In this document: piece after piece, positions 9,163 to 19,362 of the stretch | How positions within the stretch are numbered: the first letter of the stretch is position 1 | Layout: every line of letters begins with the position of its first letter | From: Alphaproteobacteria bacterium | Lineage (GTDB): Bacteria > Pseudomonadota > Alphaproteobacteria > Rhizobiales > Devosiaceae | Length of the DNA stretch: 38,994 nucleotides | NCBI GenBank assembly: GCA_018820005.1 | Contig: JAHJOS010000659.1 | Span: 1-38,994 of the forward strand | Reading direction: 5' to 3' | The notes under the pieces: generated by a model | Seen by the model: only the letters and a program-made list of their open reading frames with translations | The model's database searches: none | What the model was told of the DNA's origin: nothing | Made by a program: the position numbers and the translations under genes

Positions 9163-9829
9163 GGCCGCAAAACAGAAATCCACGACAACCCATGCCGTTG
9201 ACAGCATTCGCTCGCTGATATTCAGCGGCGAGCTGGCGGCTGGCACCGATCACTTGGAAAGTGAGCTGGCCGAACGGCTGGGCATATCGAGAACACCGGT
9301 CCGGGAAGCCACGTTGATGCTGGCGCAACAAGGGTTGCTGGAAGTACGACCTCGCAAGGGTGTTCGCATTTGCGCGCTTTCCGTGAAGGACATGGAAGAG
9401 GTCTATGCTGTTCTGACCGAGCTTGAGAGCCTGGCAGCCGAAGATGCCGCTCGTATGGGCTACAGCACCCGTGAACTCGCAAGCCTAAAATCGGCAATCG
9501 ACAGCATGGATCGCGCGATCGCCGAACAGAACCTGGAGGATTGGGCCACCGCCGACGATCAATTTCACCACGAACTCGTCCGGCTTGGTGGCAATTCCAG
9601 GGTCCAGGCGATTGTGACAATGATGAGCGATCAGGTTCGCCGTGCCCGCTCCATTACCCTTCACATCCGGCCACTACCTGTGAAGTCGAACGAAGACCAC
9701 CGGGAACTTTATGAGGCCATCAAGCGCGGAGACCCGCTCGCGGCCCGCGAAATCCACCGCCGCCACCGCAGCCAGGCCCGAGAACTGCTCGTGGGGATCC
9801 TGCATCGCCACCGGTTAAGCTTTCTGTAG
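9152..9829 (+). CDS. GntR family transcriptional regulator (FCD domain)
   Basis: IRSLIFSGELAAGTDHLESELAERLGISRTPVREATLMLAQQGLLEVRPRKGVRI; start overlaps the Gfo/Idh/MocA stop. Confidence 0.92.
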   Translation: MTIEAAKQKSTTTHAVDSIRSLIFSGELAAGTDHLESELAERLGISRTPVREATLMLAQQGLLEVRPRKGVRICALSVKDMEEVYAVLTELESLAAEDAARMGYSTRELASLKSAIDSMDRAIAEQNLEDWATADDQFHHELVRLGGNSRVQAIVTMMSDQVRRARSITLHIRPLPVKSNEDHRELYEAIKRGDPLAAREIHRRHRSQARELLVGILHRHRLSFL

Positions 9830-9882
9830 CTGGACAGTATACAAATGTCTGTGTGCTGGCCGGACGGCCTCTGCGCGTGCGG

Positions 9883-9898
9883 GTATGTCCAGACATAC
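9883..9898. promoter_or_regulatory. Inverted repeat GTATGTC-CA-GACATAC in the convergent intergenic region
   Basis: Perfect 7-bp arms read directly. Confidence 0.35.
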
Positions 9899-10056
9899 GC
9901 TGTCGTCCTATCTACATGTCCCGACAAAGCCATTGCGCGAGTTGCACGCCCATTCAAGGGCGGCGGACCAAGCCCGCCTAAACATGCGGTTGGGGTCGGT
10001 TCGACGACTGCTTTTCCGCCAGGATGAGACTGTGACATTTGACCGATGAATTCAGT

Positions 10057-10809
10057 TCAGGACCAGCCCGCATCGACGACGAGCGTTTGGTTGGTAATTG
10101 CGCTCGCGCAATCGGAGGCGAGCATCAACACCGGGGCTGCAACATTTTCCGGTTCGATGAAACGTTTTAGACACTGGCTTGCAAAAACAGTTGTTTCGAA
10201 TTCCGGGGTGAGCCAATTCTCGATCTGTCGCTTGGTGCGCACGAAGCCCGGGAGTACACAGTTGACCCGAATACCCGACGGACCAAGCTCCCTCGCAAGC
10301 GAATGTGTCAAACCTTCGATTGCCGCCTTCGCCGTGACGTACGCGGGAGCATTCGGCAGCCCGACGCGCCATGCAATTGAGCTCATGTTGATGATGGAAC
10401 CTTTTTGCTTTCTGCGCATGGCGGGTATCACCGCCTGCGCCGCAAAGAAGTGATGATCAAGATTGATCGCCATGCGCTCTCGCCAATAGCCTGGTGTCAC
10501 GTCCTCGATGCGATGGCGATCGTCATGTGCAGCGTTGTTGACCAACACATCAAACGGACCAAAAATCTCAACCGCAGCATTGAACCCGTGATTCAGCTGT
10601 TCGAGGTCCACCAGGTCCAGGTGCTGAAAGGCGACATTTTCGCCTAATTCGGCAAGGAGTGTCTGACTGGCGGCTTCGTCGCGATCAAAGAACACCACAC
10701 TGGCTCCCTGATGCGAAAACGCGGCAACGATCGCCGCGCCAATACCGCTGGCACCGCCCGTGACGGCCACGACCTTGCCACGGAGATCGGGATAAATCGC
10801 CTCGGTCAT
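10057..10809 (-). CDS. SDR family oxidoreductase, sugar 1-dehydrogenase-like (resembles D-xylose dehydrogenase XylB type)
   Basis: YPDLRGKVVAVTGGASGIGAAIVAAFSHQGASVVFFDRD; NNAAHDDRHRIEDVTPGYWRERMAINLDHHFFAAQAV; YVTAKAAIEGLTHSLARELG. Confidence 0.88.
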   Translation of the reverse strand: MTEAIYPDLRGKVVAVTGGASGIGAAIVAAFSHQGASVVFFDRDEAASQTLLAELGENVAFQHLDLVDLEQLNHGFNAAVEIFGPFDVLVNNAAHDDRHRIEDVTPGYWRERMAINLDHHFFAAQAVIPAMRRKQKGSIINMSSIAWRVGLPNAPAYVTAKAAIEGLTHSLARELGPSGIRVNCVLPGFVRTKRQIENWLTPEFETTVFASQCLKRFIEPENVAAPVLMLASDCASAITNQTLVVDAGWS

Positions 10810-11924
10810 AGCCGTTGCTCAGTCGCTGGATCGAAGAGACACGCTTTCGTCATATCGACAGCAAAGGAAACCGTGTCCCCTTGCGATGGAGCGTGATCGG
10901 GTTCACAGGCAATCACCGCATCCGAGCCGCCAATCGTAACCATCAGGATCGTTTGCGACCCCGTTGGTTCCACCATATCCACTTTGGCCCGCATGATGAC
11001 GGATTGCCCCCCCTTGCGCTCGGCACGCTGTTCGTGCGCGGGCGAGAAGTGTTCAGGGCGCACACCGAGCACAATGTTCCGGTCCGGGGCCAGGTTGCTG
11101 AAGGTCCCGGAGGGCAAAGGCAAGACCGAACCATCGCCGGCTGCGAGAACAAGTCCCACTCCGCTCTCGCTTCGGGCAACGCGTGCATCCAGAAAATTCA
11201 TCGTCGGCGAGCCCATGAAGCTCGCGACGAACCGGTTCACGGGCCGCTCATAGATCATCTTGGGCGTATCATATTGCTGCAAGACACCCTTGTGCATAAC
11301 AGCTATGCGAGACGCCAGGGTCATGGCTTCGATCTGGTCGTGGGTCACATACACGGTCGTTTTTCCGACATTCTGGTGCAGCTTTTTGATCTCGGTTCGC
11401 ATTTCAATACGAAGCTTTGCGTCGAGGTTGGAGAGCGGCTCATCGAAGAGGAAGAGCTTGGGATCGCGCACAAGCGCCCGTCCCATGGCAACACGCTGCC
11501 GCTGACCACCTGAAAGCTGACTTGGCTTGCGATCGAGCAACGGTTCGATCTGCAACAAGGCCGACACACGATCAATCGCCTCCTGCTGCTGGGCTTTCGG
11601 GACATGACGGCTTTCCATGCCAAAGGTCATGTTCTCGCGAACGCTCATCGTTGGATAGAGCGCATAGCTTTGGAACACCATGGCAATATCGCGATCCTTA
11701 GGCGCCCGATCATTGACGAGAATGTCGTCAATGCGGATTTCGCCCGAGGTTACACTTTCCAGGCCGGCGATGATCGACAAGAGGGTGGACTTGCCACAGC
11801 CCGACGGACCGACAAGCGCGACGAACTCCCCGGACTCGGCTTCAAGATTTATATTTTTCAGAACCTCGACGCTGCCATAGCTTTTGCGCAGATCCTTGAT
11901 CAGAAGAGATGACATAGGTTTCAA
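10806..11924 (-). CDS. Sugar ABC transporter ATP-binding protein (UgpC/MalK-like)
   Basis: Walker A GPSGCGKSTLL, LSGGQRQRVAMGRALVRDPKLFLFDEPLSNLDAKLR, C-terminal TOBE region; start may be 11915. Confidence 0.95.
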   Translation of the reverse strand: MKPMSSLLIKDLRKSYGSVEVLKNINLEAESGEFVALVGPSGCGKSTLLSIIAGLESVTSGEIRIDDILVNDRAPKDRDIAMVFQSYALYPTMSVRENMTFGMESRHVPKAQQQEAIDRVSALLQIEPLLDRKPSQLSGGQRQRVAMGRALVRDPKLFLFDEPLSNLDAKLRIEMRTEIKKLHQNVGKTTVYVTHDQIEAMTLASRIAVMHKGVLQQYDTPKMIYERPVNRFVASFMGSPTMNFLDARVARSESGVGLVLAAGDGSVLPLPSGTFSNLAPDRNIVLGVRPEHFSPAHEQRAERKGGQSVIMRAKVDMVEPTGSQTILMVTIGGSDAVIACEPDHAPSQGDTVSFAVDMTKACLFDPATEQRL

Positions 11925-11928
11925 CTTT

Positions 11929-12831
11929 CTATTTGACCGCGCCCTGGGTGAGGCCTCGGACGAAATACTTGCCCCCGACGAGATAGATGAAGAGCGGTGG
12001 AATGGCCGCCATGATCACGGCGGCGGCCTCGACATTGTAGTGACGTTCGCCGGTTCCAGAGCCGGAAAAGGCCACGATGGCCGAGGTGATCGGCTGGTTC
12101 GCACCCGATGTAAAAACGGTGCCGAATAGAAACTCGTTCCAGATCCCGGTGAATTGCCAGATCACTGCGACGATGATGATCGGCGGCGACAGCGGCAATA
12201 TGATCCGGCGAAAGATGCGCCAGAACCCGGCACCGTCGATACGCGCCGCCTTGATTAGGTCATCGGGAATGTTGACGAAGTAGTTGCGGCAAAAGAGCGT
12301 GGTGAATGACAGTCCCTGAACCGTATGCACCAGGACCAGCCCCGATATTGTGTTCGACAATCCAAGTTTGCCCAACACGAACGCCCACGGGAGCAACGTC
12401 ATCTGGGCGGGCATGAACACACCGAGTGTTATGATACCGAACAGAGCATCGGATCCGCGAAATCGCCATTTCGACAGGACATAGCCGTTCACCAACCCGA
12501 TAGCCGTTGACAGAATCGTCGCCGGAACGGCCATCATCAGCGAGTTCTTGAAGAAACGTGATACGCCTTCACAGGTGCCTCCGATGCAGAAGGTGCTCCA
12601 GGCTTCGCCCCAATATTGCAAGGAAACATCATGCGGCCAGGCGATGAAACCGCTGCGCACGATTTCATCCAGGGGGCGCAATGTGTTAATCAGGATGATC
12701 ACGAGAGGAACGAGATAGCCCAGGGCAAATATTGTCAGGGCCATGTAGACGGAGGTCTTGGACAGTATGCGCTGCCGGAAGCTTCCGGTTGAAAGAGGAT
12801 CGAAATCGCGATGGGGTACGGCGTCAGCCAT
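11929..12831 (-). CDS. Carbohydrate ABC transporter permease (MalG-like)
   Basis: EAA-loop region PDDLIKAARIDGAGFWRIFRRIILPLSPP. Confidence 0.92.
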   Translation of the reverse strand: MADAVPHRDFDPLSTGSFRQRILSKTSVYMALTIFALGYLVPLVIILINTLRPLDEIVRSGFIAWPHDVSLQYWGEAWSTFCIGGTCEGVSRFFKNSLMMAVPATILSTAIGLVNGYVLSKWRFRGSDALFGIITLGVFMPAQMTLLPWAFVLGKLGLSNTISGLVLVHTVQGLSFTTLFCRNYFVNIPDDLIKAARIDGAGFWRIFRRIILPLSPPIIIVAVIWQFTGIWNEFLFGTVFTSGANQPITSAIVAFSGSGTGERHYNVEAAAVIMAAIPPLFIYLVGGKYFVRGLTQGAVK

Positions 12832-13762
12832 GATGGGCTCCTTCTCTGCTCCGGCGCCATGCGGTGTAGGCAGTATAGGGAACGAGCACTGTTGCGAGTG
12901 CCAAAAGGATCATCACTGCTGCGGCTGCGCCTTGGGCAATCTGGCCACGCTGGAACATCAGGTCGTATACGACGATGGCCGGCACTGTAGTGGCAACACC
13001 TGGGCCACCCTGTGTGAGGGCGACCACAAGGTCGTAAGTTTTAATCGCAAACTGCAACAGAACCACCGCGACGGCCAGGAATATCGGCCAGATCACCGGC
13101 AGGATCACACGCCGGTAGGTGCGCTGAAGCGAAGCGCCGTCAATTTGGGCAGCCTTGATCAGATCTCCGTCCACCGAGCGCAAGCCGGCGAGGATAAGGG
13201 CCATCGCAAATCCCGAAGCATGCCATATCCCCGTGATAACGACGACGTAGATCGCGAGGTCGCGATTGGTGATCCAGTCGAATCGGGCAGCCAGCCAGCC
13301 CATGTCCTTCAGAGCCAGCTCCACACCGGTTTGCGGATGAAAGATCCAGCGCCACACTGTGCCGGTCACGATGAAGGATATCGCGAGCGGATAAAGATAA
13401 ATCGTTCGCCACACCGACTCGAAACGGACACGCTGGTCAATCAGGATCGCCAGCAGTGTTCCCAGAATCATGGAACCGACGACATAGAGCAAGCCGAAGA
13501 GGAACAGGTTCTGATACGCGACCGTCCAGCGCTTGTTTTGCCAAAGTGCTGCATATTCATGAAACCCGGCAAACGTCGGATCTGGCAGGACAGTCGACGC
13601 CGAAACAGACAGCCAGACTGTCCAGAGCGAAAACAGCACGACATAAGTCAGTGTTGCGAATACCGTCGGGATCAAGACGATCTGTGGCATATGGTCGGCC
13701 AGCCACCGGCCTCTGGCGTGCAGATACCCAGCCTCTATTTGCGAGCGCATGTTCTTTCCCAA
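12824..13762 (-). CDS. Sugar ABC transporter permease (MalF/UgpA-like)
   Basis: DGDLIKAAQIDGASLQRTYRRVILPVIWPIF; TM pattern; start could be 13750. Confidence 0.92.
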   Translation of the reverse strand: MGKNMRSQIEAGYLHARGRWLADHMPQIVLIPTVFATLTYVVLFSLWTVWLSVSASTVLPDPTFAGFHEYAALWQNKRWTVAYQNLFLFGLLYVVGSMILGTLLAILIDQRVRFESVWRTIYLYPLAISFIVTGTVWRWIFHPQTGVELALKDMGWLAARFDWITNRDLAIYVVVITGIWHASGFAMALILAGLRSVDGDLIKAAQIDGASLQRTYRRVILPVIWPIFLAVAVVLLQFAIKTYDLVVALTQGGPGVATTVPAIVVYDLMFQRGQIAQGAAAAVMILLALATVLVPYTAYTAWRRSREGAHHG

Positions 13763-13783
13763 TCTTTCATGTCATATCGGGTG

Positions 13784-13815
13784 CCGCCTCATGGAACTCG
13801 TGCTCCATGAGGCGG
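13784..13815 (-). terminator. Intercistronic stem-loop between the substrate-binding protein and permease genes
   Basis: CCGCCTCATGGA (13784-13795) / TCCATGAGGCGG (13804-13815): perfect 12-bp arms, 8-nt loop, no T tract. Confidence 0.7.
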
Positions 13816-13823
13816 TGTTTCCG

Positions 13824-15098
13824 CTATTGCTGGGCTTCGACAGCATCGGCTAACTGGTTTGCGCCCTGTTCAGGTGTGATGCTGGTGTCGGCGACGAATT
13901 CGGTGATCACCTCCATCATGGCGCCGCGATACTTCTGCAGCACGGTCATGTTGTGAGCCATGGAGCGAACCAGCGTGCCCTCGGCCACAGAGGCTTTCAG
14001 ATCGGACTGGCTTTTCTGCTGACACTGCGTGAAGCCGCCGGTCGACAAGTCCACGTCAGTACGCGAGGGGATAGACCCCTTGGCGACGTTGAATGTGACC
14101 TGGAATTCCGGTGACATGATCGTCTTGGCCAGCAATTGCTGCCCTTCGATATAGTCGGGATCCTTCTGTTTGAAGAACACCACGGAATCCGCATTCAAAA
14201 TGTACCCATTGCCACCCCAGTTCACCGGGGTCTGGCTGCAAAGGTAATCGACATCTTCGTTGTAGCCCGCCAGATTTGCGGATGCGACCGTCCAGTCCCC
14301 CATCAGGAAGAAAGCGGCATCGCCATCCATGGTCATCGCCATCGATTGCTCCCATGAGCGACCATTGATGCCGGAATCCATGTAGCCAACCATTTTGCGC
14401 AACTGCGCAAAGGCATCGATCATCCCCTGACTTCGCATGGCTTCGGTATCAGCTTCCTGGAAAGCCTTGCGATAGAGATCGATGTCCATTCCATAAACGA
14501 CGCTGTCGAATGTCGTGGTATCGGCCCAATCTGCGGCGCCATGAGCGATACAGATCTTTCCGGCTGCCACGATCTTGTCGCAGGCGGCATTGAATTCATC
14601 CCAGGTGCCGGGAACGGCCAGGCCCAGTTCGTCGAGGATTTTTTTCGAGCTGTAAAGCCAGTTCACCCGGTGGATGTTCATCGGGGCGGCAACCCAGTGG
14701 CCGGTCGGCTTCATCACAGAGATCAGTTCCGGTGCGACCACCGCGTCCCAACCTTCGGCGGTGGCCAGGTCATCCAGATTGGCTGTCTGTCCAGTCTGGT
14801 TCCATTCCGTGATTTCGGGCCCCTTGAGCTGTACGGCCGCCGGTGCGTTGCCCGCAACGACGTCAGAGCGAAGCTTGGCAAGGGTGTTGGAGGTGTGGCC
14901 GGAAATTGCGGTCTGTTCCCACTTGCCGCCGGCGGCCTCGAACATTTCGCCAAGCTTGGCGATTGCCGCAGCTTCCGATCCCTGCGCCCACTGGTGCATC
15001 ATGTTGGTTTTCGGCTGCGCATGCAGCGCCAATGCGCTTGTACTGAATGCCAAAGCAGCGATCGCTGCCGTCCTTAGCTTCTGTCTGGTCTTCTCCAT
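13824..15098 (-). CDS. Sugar ABC transporter extracellular solute-binding protein (family 1)
   Basis: MEKTRQKLRTAAIAALAFSTSALALHAQ signal peptide; HQWAQGSEAAAIAKLGEMFEAAGGKWEQTAISGHTSNTLAKLRSDVVAGNAPAAVQLKG. Confidence 0.92.
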   Translation of the reverse strand: MEKTRQKLRTAAIAALAFSTSALALHAQPKTNMMHQWAQGSEAAAIAKLGEMFEAAGGKWEQTAISGHTSNTLAKLRSDVVAGNAPAAVQLKGPEITEWNQTGQTANLDDLATAEGWDAVVAPELISVMKPTGHWVAAPMNIHRVNWLYSSKKILDELGLAVPGTWDEFNAACDKIVAAGKICIAHGAADWADTTTFDSVVYGMDIDLYRKAFQEADTEAMRSQGMIDAFAQLRKMVGYMDSGINGRSWEQSMAMTMDGDAAFFLMGDWTVASANLAGYNEDVDYLCSQTPVNWGGNGYILNADSVVFFKQKDPDYIEGQQLLAKTIMSPEFQVTFNVAKGSIPSRTDVDLSTGGFTQCQQKSQSDLKASVAEGTLVRSMAHNMTVLQKYRGAMMEVITEFVADTSITPEQGANQLADAVEAQQ

Positions 15099-15218
15099 AA
15101 TGGGCTCCTCCCGTTGATGATGGACAATAGAATTCACGTCGATCAGCGAAGCTGCTCGTGAACGGTAACGGCTGCAGTGATTGTCTTGTGGTCCGTTAGC
15201 CGGACGTTTGTGGAGTAT

Positions 15219-15974
15219 TCAGATCGTGATACCTCCATCAATGTTGATCGTTTGGCCGTTGACGAAGCTCGCCTCGTCCGAAGAAAGGAAGGCGCACACG
15301 GCGGCAATTTCCTCAGGGGTGCCGAGACGCCCCGCCGGCTGGCGGTCAAGAAACAATTTTTCCGCCGCGGCCATGCCTCCCAGGCTGTCTGCCAGATCTG
15401 CCATGCGACCACGCAGTGACGGGCTATCTACAGTGCCAGGGCAGATCGCGTTGAAGCGGATGTTCTCTCGCAGGTAGTCCGCTGCGCAGGCCTTTGTCAG
15501 GCCGATAACACCGCCCTTTGCGGCACCATAGGCCGCGCGCCTGGGGAAGCCTTTGATTGATGAGGCGACAGAGGCAATCGTGATGACGCTGCCACCATGG
15601 TTTTTCATTTTCGGAATGACAGCCTTCAGCGCGATGTAGGTACTGTCGAGGGTGAGATTGAGACTGCGACGCCAATCTTCTGGGCCGCATTCCTCGATCG
15701 TTCCTTGATGCACAAAGCCAACGGCGTGGACCAGGATGTCGATCCGCGGGAAGGACGCAACCCAATTGCCGATCGCCTCAGAGTTTGTTGCATCCAGAAC
15801 GGTCGTCCTTGCCGCAGTCAGGTCTGCCAGCGCTGAGGCGCTCAGATCGCAAGCACTCACATCTGCACCGTCCCGGGCCAGGCGTTCGGCGACGGCGCGT
15901 CCGATTCCCTGTCCCGCGGCAGTCACCAGCGCAACCTTCCCTGCCAGGGGCCCCTTTGCATTAGTGGTTGTCAC
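15219..15974 (-). CDS. SDR family oxidoreductase
   Basis: [56 protein letters not shown] start at 15974 overlapping the IlvD stop. Confidence 0.87.
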   Translation of the reverse strand: MTTTNAKGPLAGKVALVTAAGQGIGRAVAERLARDGADVSACDLSASALADLTAARTTVLDATNSEAIGNWVASFPRIDILVHAVGFVHQGTIEECGPEDWRRSLNLTLDSTYIALKAVIPKMKNHGGSVITIASVASSIKGFPRRAAYGAAKGGVIGLTKACAADYLRENIRFNAICPGTVDSPSLRGRMADLADSLGGMAAAEKLFLDRQPAGRLGTPEEIAAVCAFLSSDEASFVNGQTINIDGGITI

Positions 15975-17742
15975 GGGGGATACCTTTCGTCTGTGCGATA
16001 TGCTGGTATTTGACCGCTGGCTTAAGGACCATGCCCTGGTCGAATTGATCCACCATTCCACGTTGAATTTCCTGCCACGGCGTCTGGTGTTGAGGATAGG
16101 CAAAGCCGCCTTCCGCCAACAGGGCGGCTCGCCGTTCCGCAATTTCTTCCTCCGAAAGACGGACATTGACCGTTGCAAGCTTCAGATCCACGCGAACGAT
16201 GTCGTCGGTGCGCAAGATCGCCAAGCCGCCCATGACCGCCGCTTCCGGGCTGGCATTGAGAATCGAGGGGGATCCGGATGTTCCGGACTGTCGTCCGTCT
16301 CCAATGCACGGCATTGCTGTTACGCCGCGCTGTATCAGGGCACCAGGCGGCTGCATGTTGACCACCTCGGCACCGCCGGGATAGCCAACGGGACCAGTTC
16401 CGCGGATTACGAGAATACAGTTCTCATCGATGCGGAGTGCCGGATCATCGATGCGGGCATGGTAATCTTCGGGGCCATCGAACACGATCACTCGCCCTTC
16501 AAAGGCCTCAGGATCTTCGGGATTGCACAGGTAGCGGTCCCGAAACTCGTCGGAAATAACGCTGGTCTTCATAATCGCGGTGTCGAACAAATTGCCCTTG
16601 AGCGCGAGAAATCCGGCACTTTCCTTGAGCGGTTCGCCAAAAGGTCTGATCACTTCGGTGTTCAGCACCCTGGCGTCGGCATAAGCCTGTTTCACCGTTT
16701 CGCCCGTGACCGTCATGGCGTCGGGATGCGGCAAAGCGCCAGCTTTGAGCAGCTCTGCCATCACGCCTGGCACACCACCCGCGCGATGAAAATCCTCCCC
16801 GAGATACCTCCCCGCCGGCTGCATGTCGACGAGCAACGGGATATGATGGCCGACGTCCTGCCAGTCCTTGTTGTTGAGGTCCAATCCGAGATGCTTCGCA
16901 ATGGCGATCAGGTGGATCGGCGCGTTTGTTGACCCGCCTATCGCTGAGTTCAGCACAATGGCGTTCTCAAAGGATTCCCGCGTCATGATGTCGGACGGCT
17001 TCCTGTCGGCAAGCACCATTTCGACGATACGGCCGCCGGTTTCATAGGATATCTGGCCGCGCTCGCGGTAAGGAGCCGGGATAGCAGCCGATCCAGGCAA
17101 CTGCATACCAAGCGCTTCGGCAAGCGCATTCATTGTGCTGGCTGTACCCATCGTATTGCAGTAGCCCACAGATGGTGCAGAGGCCGCCGCGACATCCATG
17201 AACTCGTCATAGTCAATCTGGCCAGCCGCCAGGTTCTGGCGCGCTTCCCAGATTGCAGTTCCCGAACCGGCTCGTTTTCCCTTGTGCCATCCGTTCAGCA
17301 TGGGCCCCACGGACAAGGCAATCGCCGGTATGTTCACAGTGGCCGCCGCCATAAGCATTGCCGGAGTAGTCTTGTCGCAGCCAATCGTCAGCACAACGCC
17401 ATCAATGGGGTAGCCGAAAAGCGTTTCGACAAGCCCGAGATAGGCAAGGTTCCGGTCAAGTGCTGCCGTCGGTCGCTTGCCGGTTTCCTGAATAGGGTGG
17501 ACGGGGAACTCGAAGCATATGCCACCTGCTGCGACAATTCCTTCCCGTACGCGCTTTGCCAATTCGATATGATGCCGGTTGCAGGGCGAGAGATCCGAGC
17601 CTGTCTGGGCAATGCCGATGATTGGTTTGCCCGACTGCAATTCGCTGCGGGTGATGCCGAAATTCAGATAGCGCTCGATATAGAGAGCCGTCATCCCGGG
17701 ATTGTCAGGATTGTCAAACCAGCTTTGCGAACGGAGCTTCAT
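15961..17742 (-). CDS. IlvD/Edd family dehydratase (probable pentonate/aldonate dehydratase)
   Basis: [119 protein letters not shown]. Confidence 0.92.
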   Translation of the reverse strand: MKLRSQSWFDNPDNPGMTALYIERYLNFGITRSELQSGKPIIGIAQTGSDLSPCNRHHIELAKRVREGIVAAGGICFEFPVHPIQETGKRPTAALDRNLAYLGLVETLFGYPIDGVVLTIGCDKTTPAMLMAAATVNIPAIALSVGPMLNGWHKGKRAGSGTAIWEARQNLAAGQIDYDEFMDVAAASAPSVGYCNTMGTASTMNALAEALGMQLPGSAAIPAPYRERGQISYETGGRIVEMVLADRKPSDIMTRESFENAIVLNSAIGGSTNAPIHLIAIAKHLGLDLNNKDWQDVGHHIPLLVDMQPAGRYLGEDFHRAGGVPGVMAELLKAGALPHPDAMTVTGETVKQAYADARVLNTEVIRPFGEPLKESAGFLALKGNLFDTAIMKTSVISDEFRDRYLCNPEDPEAFEGRVIVFDGPEDYHARIDDPALRIDENCILVIRGTGPVGYPGGAEVVNMQPPGALIQRGVTAMPCIGDGRQSGTSGSPSILNASPEAAVMGGLAILRTDDIVRVDLKLATVNVRLSEEEIAERRAALLAEGGFAYPQHQTPWQEIQRGMVDQFDQGMVLKPAVKYQHIAQTKGIPRDNH

Positions 17743-17752
17743 CGGGAAGTTC

Positions 17753-18502
17753 CTAATATGTGGCTCGACCACCGGACAGGTCGAAGGCTGCCCCCGTGGT
17801 GAAGGAATTTTCAGCGGATGCCATCCAAAGGATCATGCTCGCGATTTCGTCGACGCTGACAAAACGTCCACGCGGAATTTTCGACAGCATGAAGTCAATA
17901 AACTCCTGGCTGACCTGGTCGAGGATACGGGTCTTCGCCGTGGCGGGTGTGACACAGTTCACGGCGATGTCGTGGCCGGCCAATTCTTTTCCGAGCGACT
18001 TCGTCATGGCAATGACCGCTGCCTTCGACGCGGAATAGGCCGAGGCATTCGGGTTGCCCTCCTTACCAGCGATCGACGCGACGTTGACGATACGCCCATA
18101 ATTGCGCGCCATCATGCCGGGGGTGACGGCTTTGCAACACAGCAACGTGCCCTCAACATTGACCTTTTGCACTTGGCGCCACTTGTCCAAGGGGTATTCG
18201 ACAAGCGCACTTGTCGGCCCGGCAATTCCGGCACTGTTGACAAGGATATCAACTTTGCCGAACGCTTTTTCTGTCTGCCCCATCGCGGCCTCGACACTGT
18301 TTTCGTCGCTGACGTCAACCTGAACCAGCATCCGCTGTGCCTCGGGGATTGCCACAATCTTGGCCTCAAGTGCGCCAACATCCATGTCCCAGATAGCCAC
18401 GCGAGCACCGGACTTGGCCATGCGCTCGGCCACCGCCGCACCAATTCCGTTGGCGCCGCCAGTAACCACCGCGACCACGTCGGAATAATCGTAGCTGTTC
18501 AT
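17753..18502 (-). CDS. SDR family oxidoreductase, candidate 2-keto-3-deoxy-acid 4-dehydrogenase
   Basis: [72 protein letters not shown]. Confidence 0.85.
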   Translation of the reverse strand: MNSYDYSDVVAVVTGGANGIGAAVAERMAKSGARVAIWDMDVGALEAKIVAIPEAQRMLVQVDVSDENSVEAAMGQTEKAFGKVDILVNSAGIAGPTSALVEYPLDKWRQVQKVNVEGTLLCCKAVTPGMMARNYGRIVNVASIAGKEGNPNASAYSASKAAVIAMTKSLGKELAGHDIAVNCVTPATAKTRILDQVSQEFIDFMLSKIPRGRFVSVDEIASMILWMASAENSFTTGAAFDLSGGRATY

Positions 18503-19362
18503 TTGATCACCTCTTCAATCGGAACAACCACCTGATGCTGGGTGCCAAGCCCGCCAATACCCAGAGAAACCCTGTCGCCCGGGTTGAGAAATCTGGGCGG
18601 CTTCATGCCCGCACCGACTCCCGGCGGGGTTCCCGTGCAGATCAGATCGCCCGGCTCCAGCTGGCAGAACTCGCTCATGTAGGAGACGATGGTCTCCACG
18701 TCGAAAATCATCTTCGCGGTCGTGCCTCGTTGCATTCTGTCGCCATTGACGTCCAGCCACATATCGAGGGCCTGAACATCGTCCAGTTCATCTACCGTCA
18801 CCAGCCAGGGGCCTGTCGGGCAGAAGTTCGGGAAGCTCTTTCCCTTCACCCACTGTCCGCCACGCTCCATTTGCCATGCGCGCTCGGAGACATCGTTGAC
18901 CAGCACGAAGCCTGCGACATGATCCATGGCGGCCTCGCGGCCAATATTCAGGGTTGGCTTGCCGATGACGATGCCCAACTCGACCTCCCAATCGAGCTTG
19001 GTCATCTTTGGTGAAAACAGGATTGGATCCTCGGGGCCGCAAAAGGTCGCGGAGGACTTGTTGAACAGAATGGGCTCCAATGGCACCGGGAGGCCCGCCT
19101 CGGCGGCATGGTCGGAATAGTTCAGCCCGATGCACCAGATGTTGAGCGGCTGCGACATTGGTGGGGCAAGACGAAGGCCCTCGGTTGCCACGATCGGCAG
19201 CGCTGTGAGATCTGCCGCATGCAAAAGGCTGATCAGATCTGGGGACAATGTCTTCGGTCCAAAGTCCTCGACAAGAGAGGATACATCCCGCGCTTGTCCG
19301 TCACTGTCCATGACGCATGGAATTTTCTTTCCGAGGCGTTCGCCATAACGCAGGAGCTTCAC
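18499..19362 (-). CDS. Fumarylacetoacetate hydrolase (FAH) family protein, candidate 2,4-diketo-3-deoxy-sugar acid hydrolase
   Basis: WCIGLNYSDHAAEAG; PILFSPKMTKLDWEVELGIVIG; GFVLVNDVSERAWQ; GDLICTGTPPGVGAGMKPP; GTG start at 19362 overlapping the enolase stop. Confidence 0.88.
   Translation of the reverse strand: MKLLRYGERLGKKIPCVMDSDGQARDVSSLVEDFGPKTLSPDLISLLHAADLTALPIVATEGLRLAPPMSQPLNIWCIGLNYSDHAAEAGLPVPLEPILFNKSSATFCGPEDPILFSPKMTKLDWEVELGIVIGKPTLNIGREAAMDHVAGFVLVNDVSERAWQMERGGQWVKGKSFPNFCPTGPWLVTVDELDDVQALDMWLDVNGDRMQRGTTAKMIFDVETIVSYMSEFCQLEPGDLICTGTPPGVGAGMKPPRFLNPGDRVSLGIGGLGTQHQVVVPIEEVIK

Noticed and set aside
12758-13810. 350-aa plus-strand ORF
   Set aside because: Antisense to the ABC permease; His/Arg/Gln-rich shadow translation.
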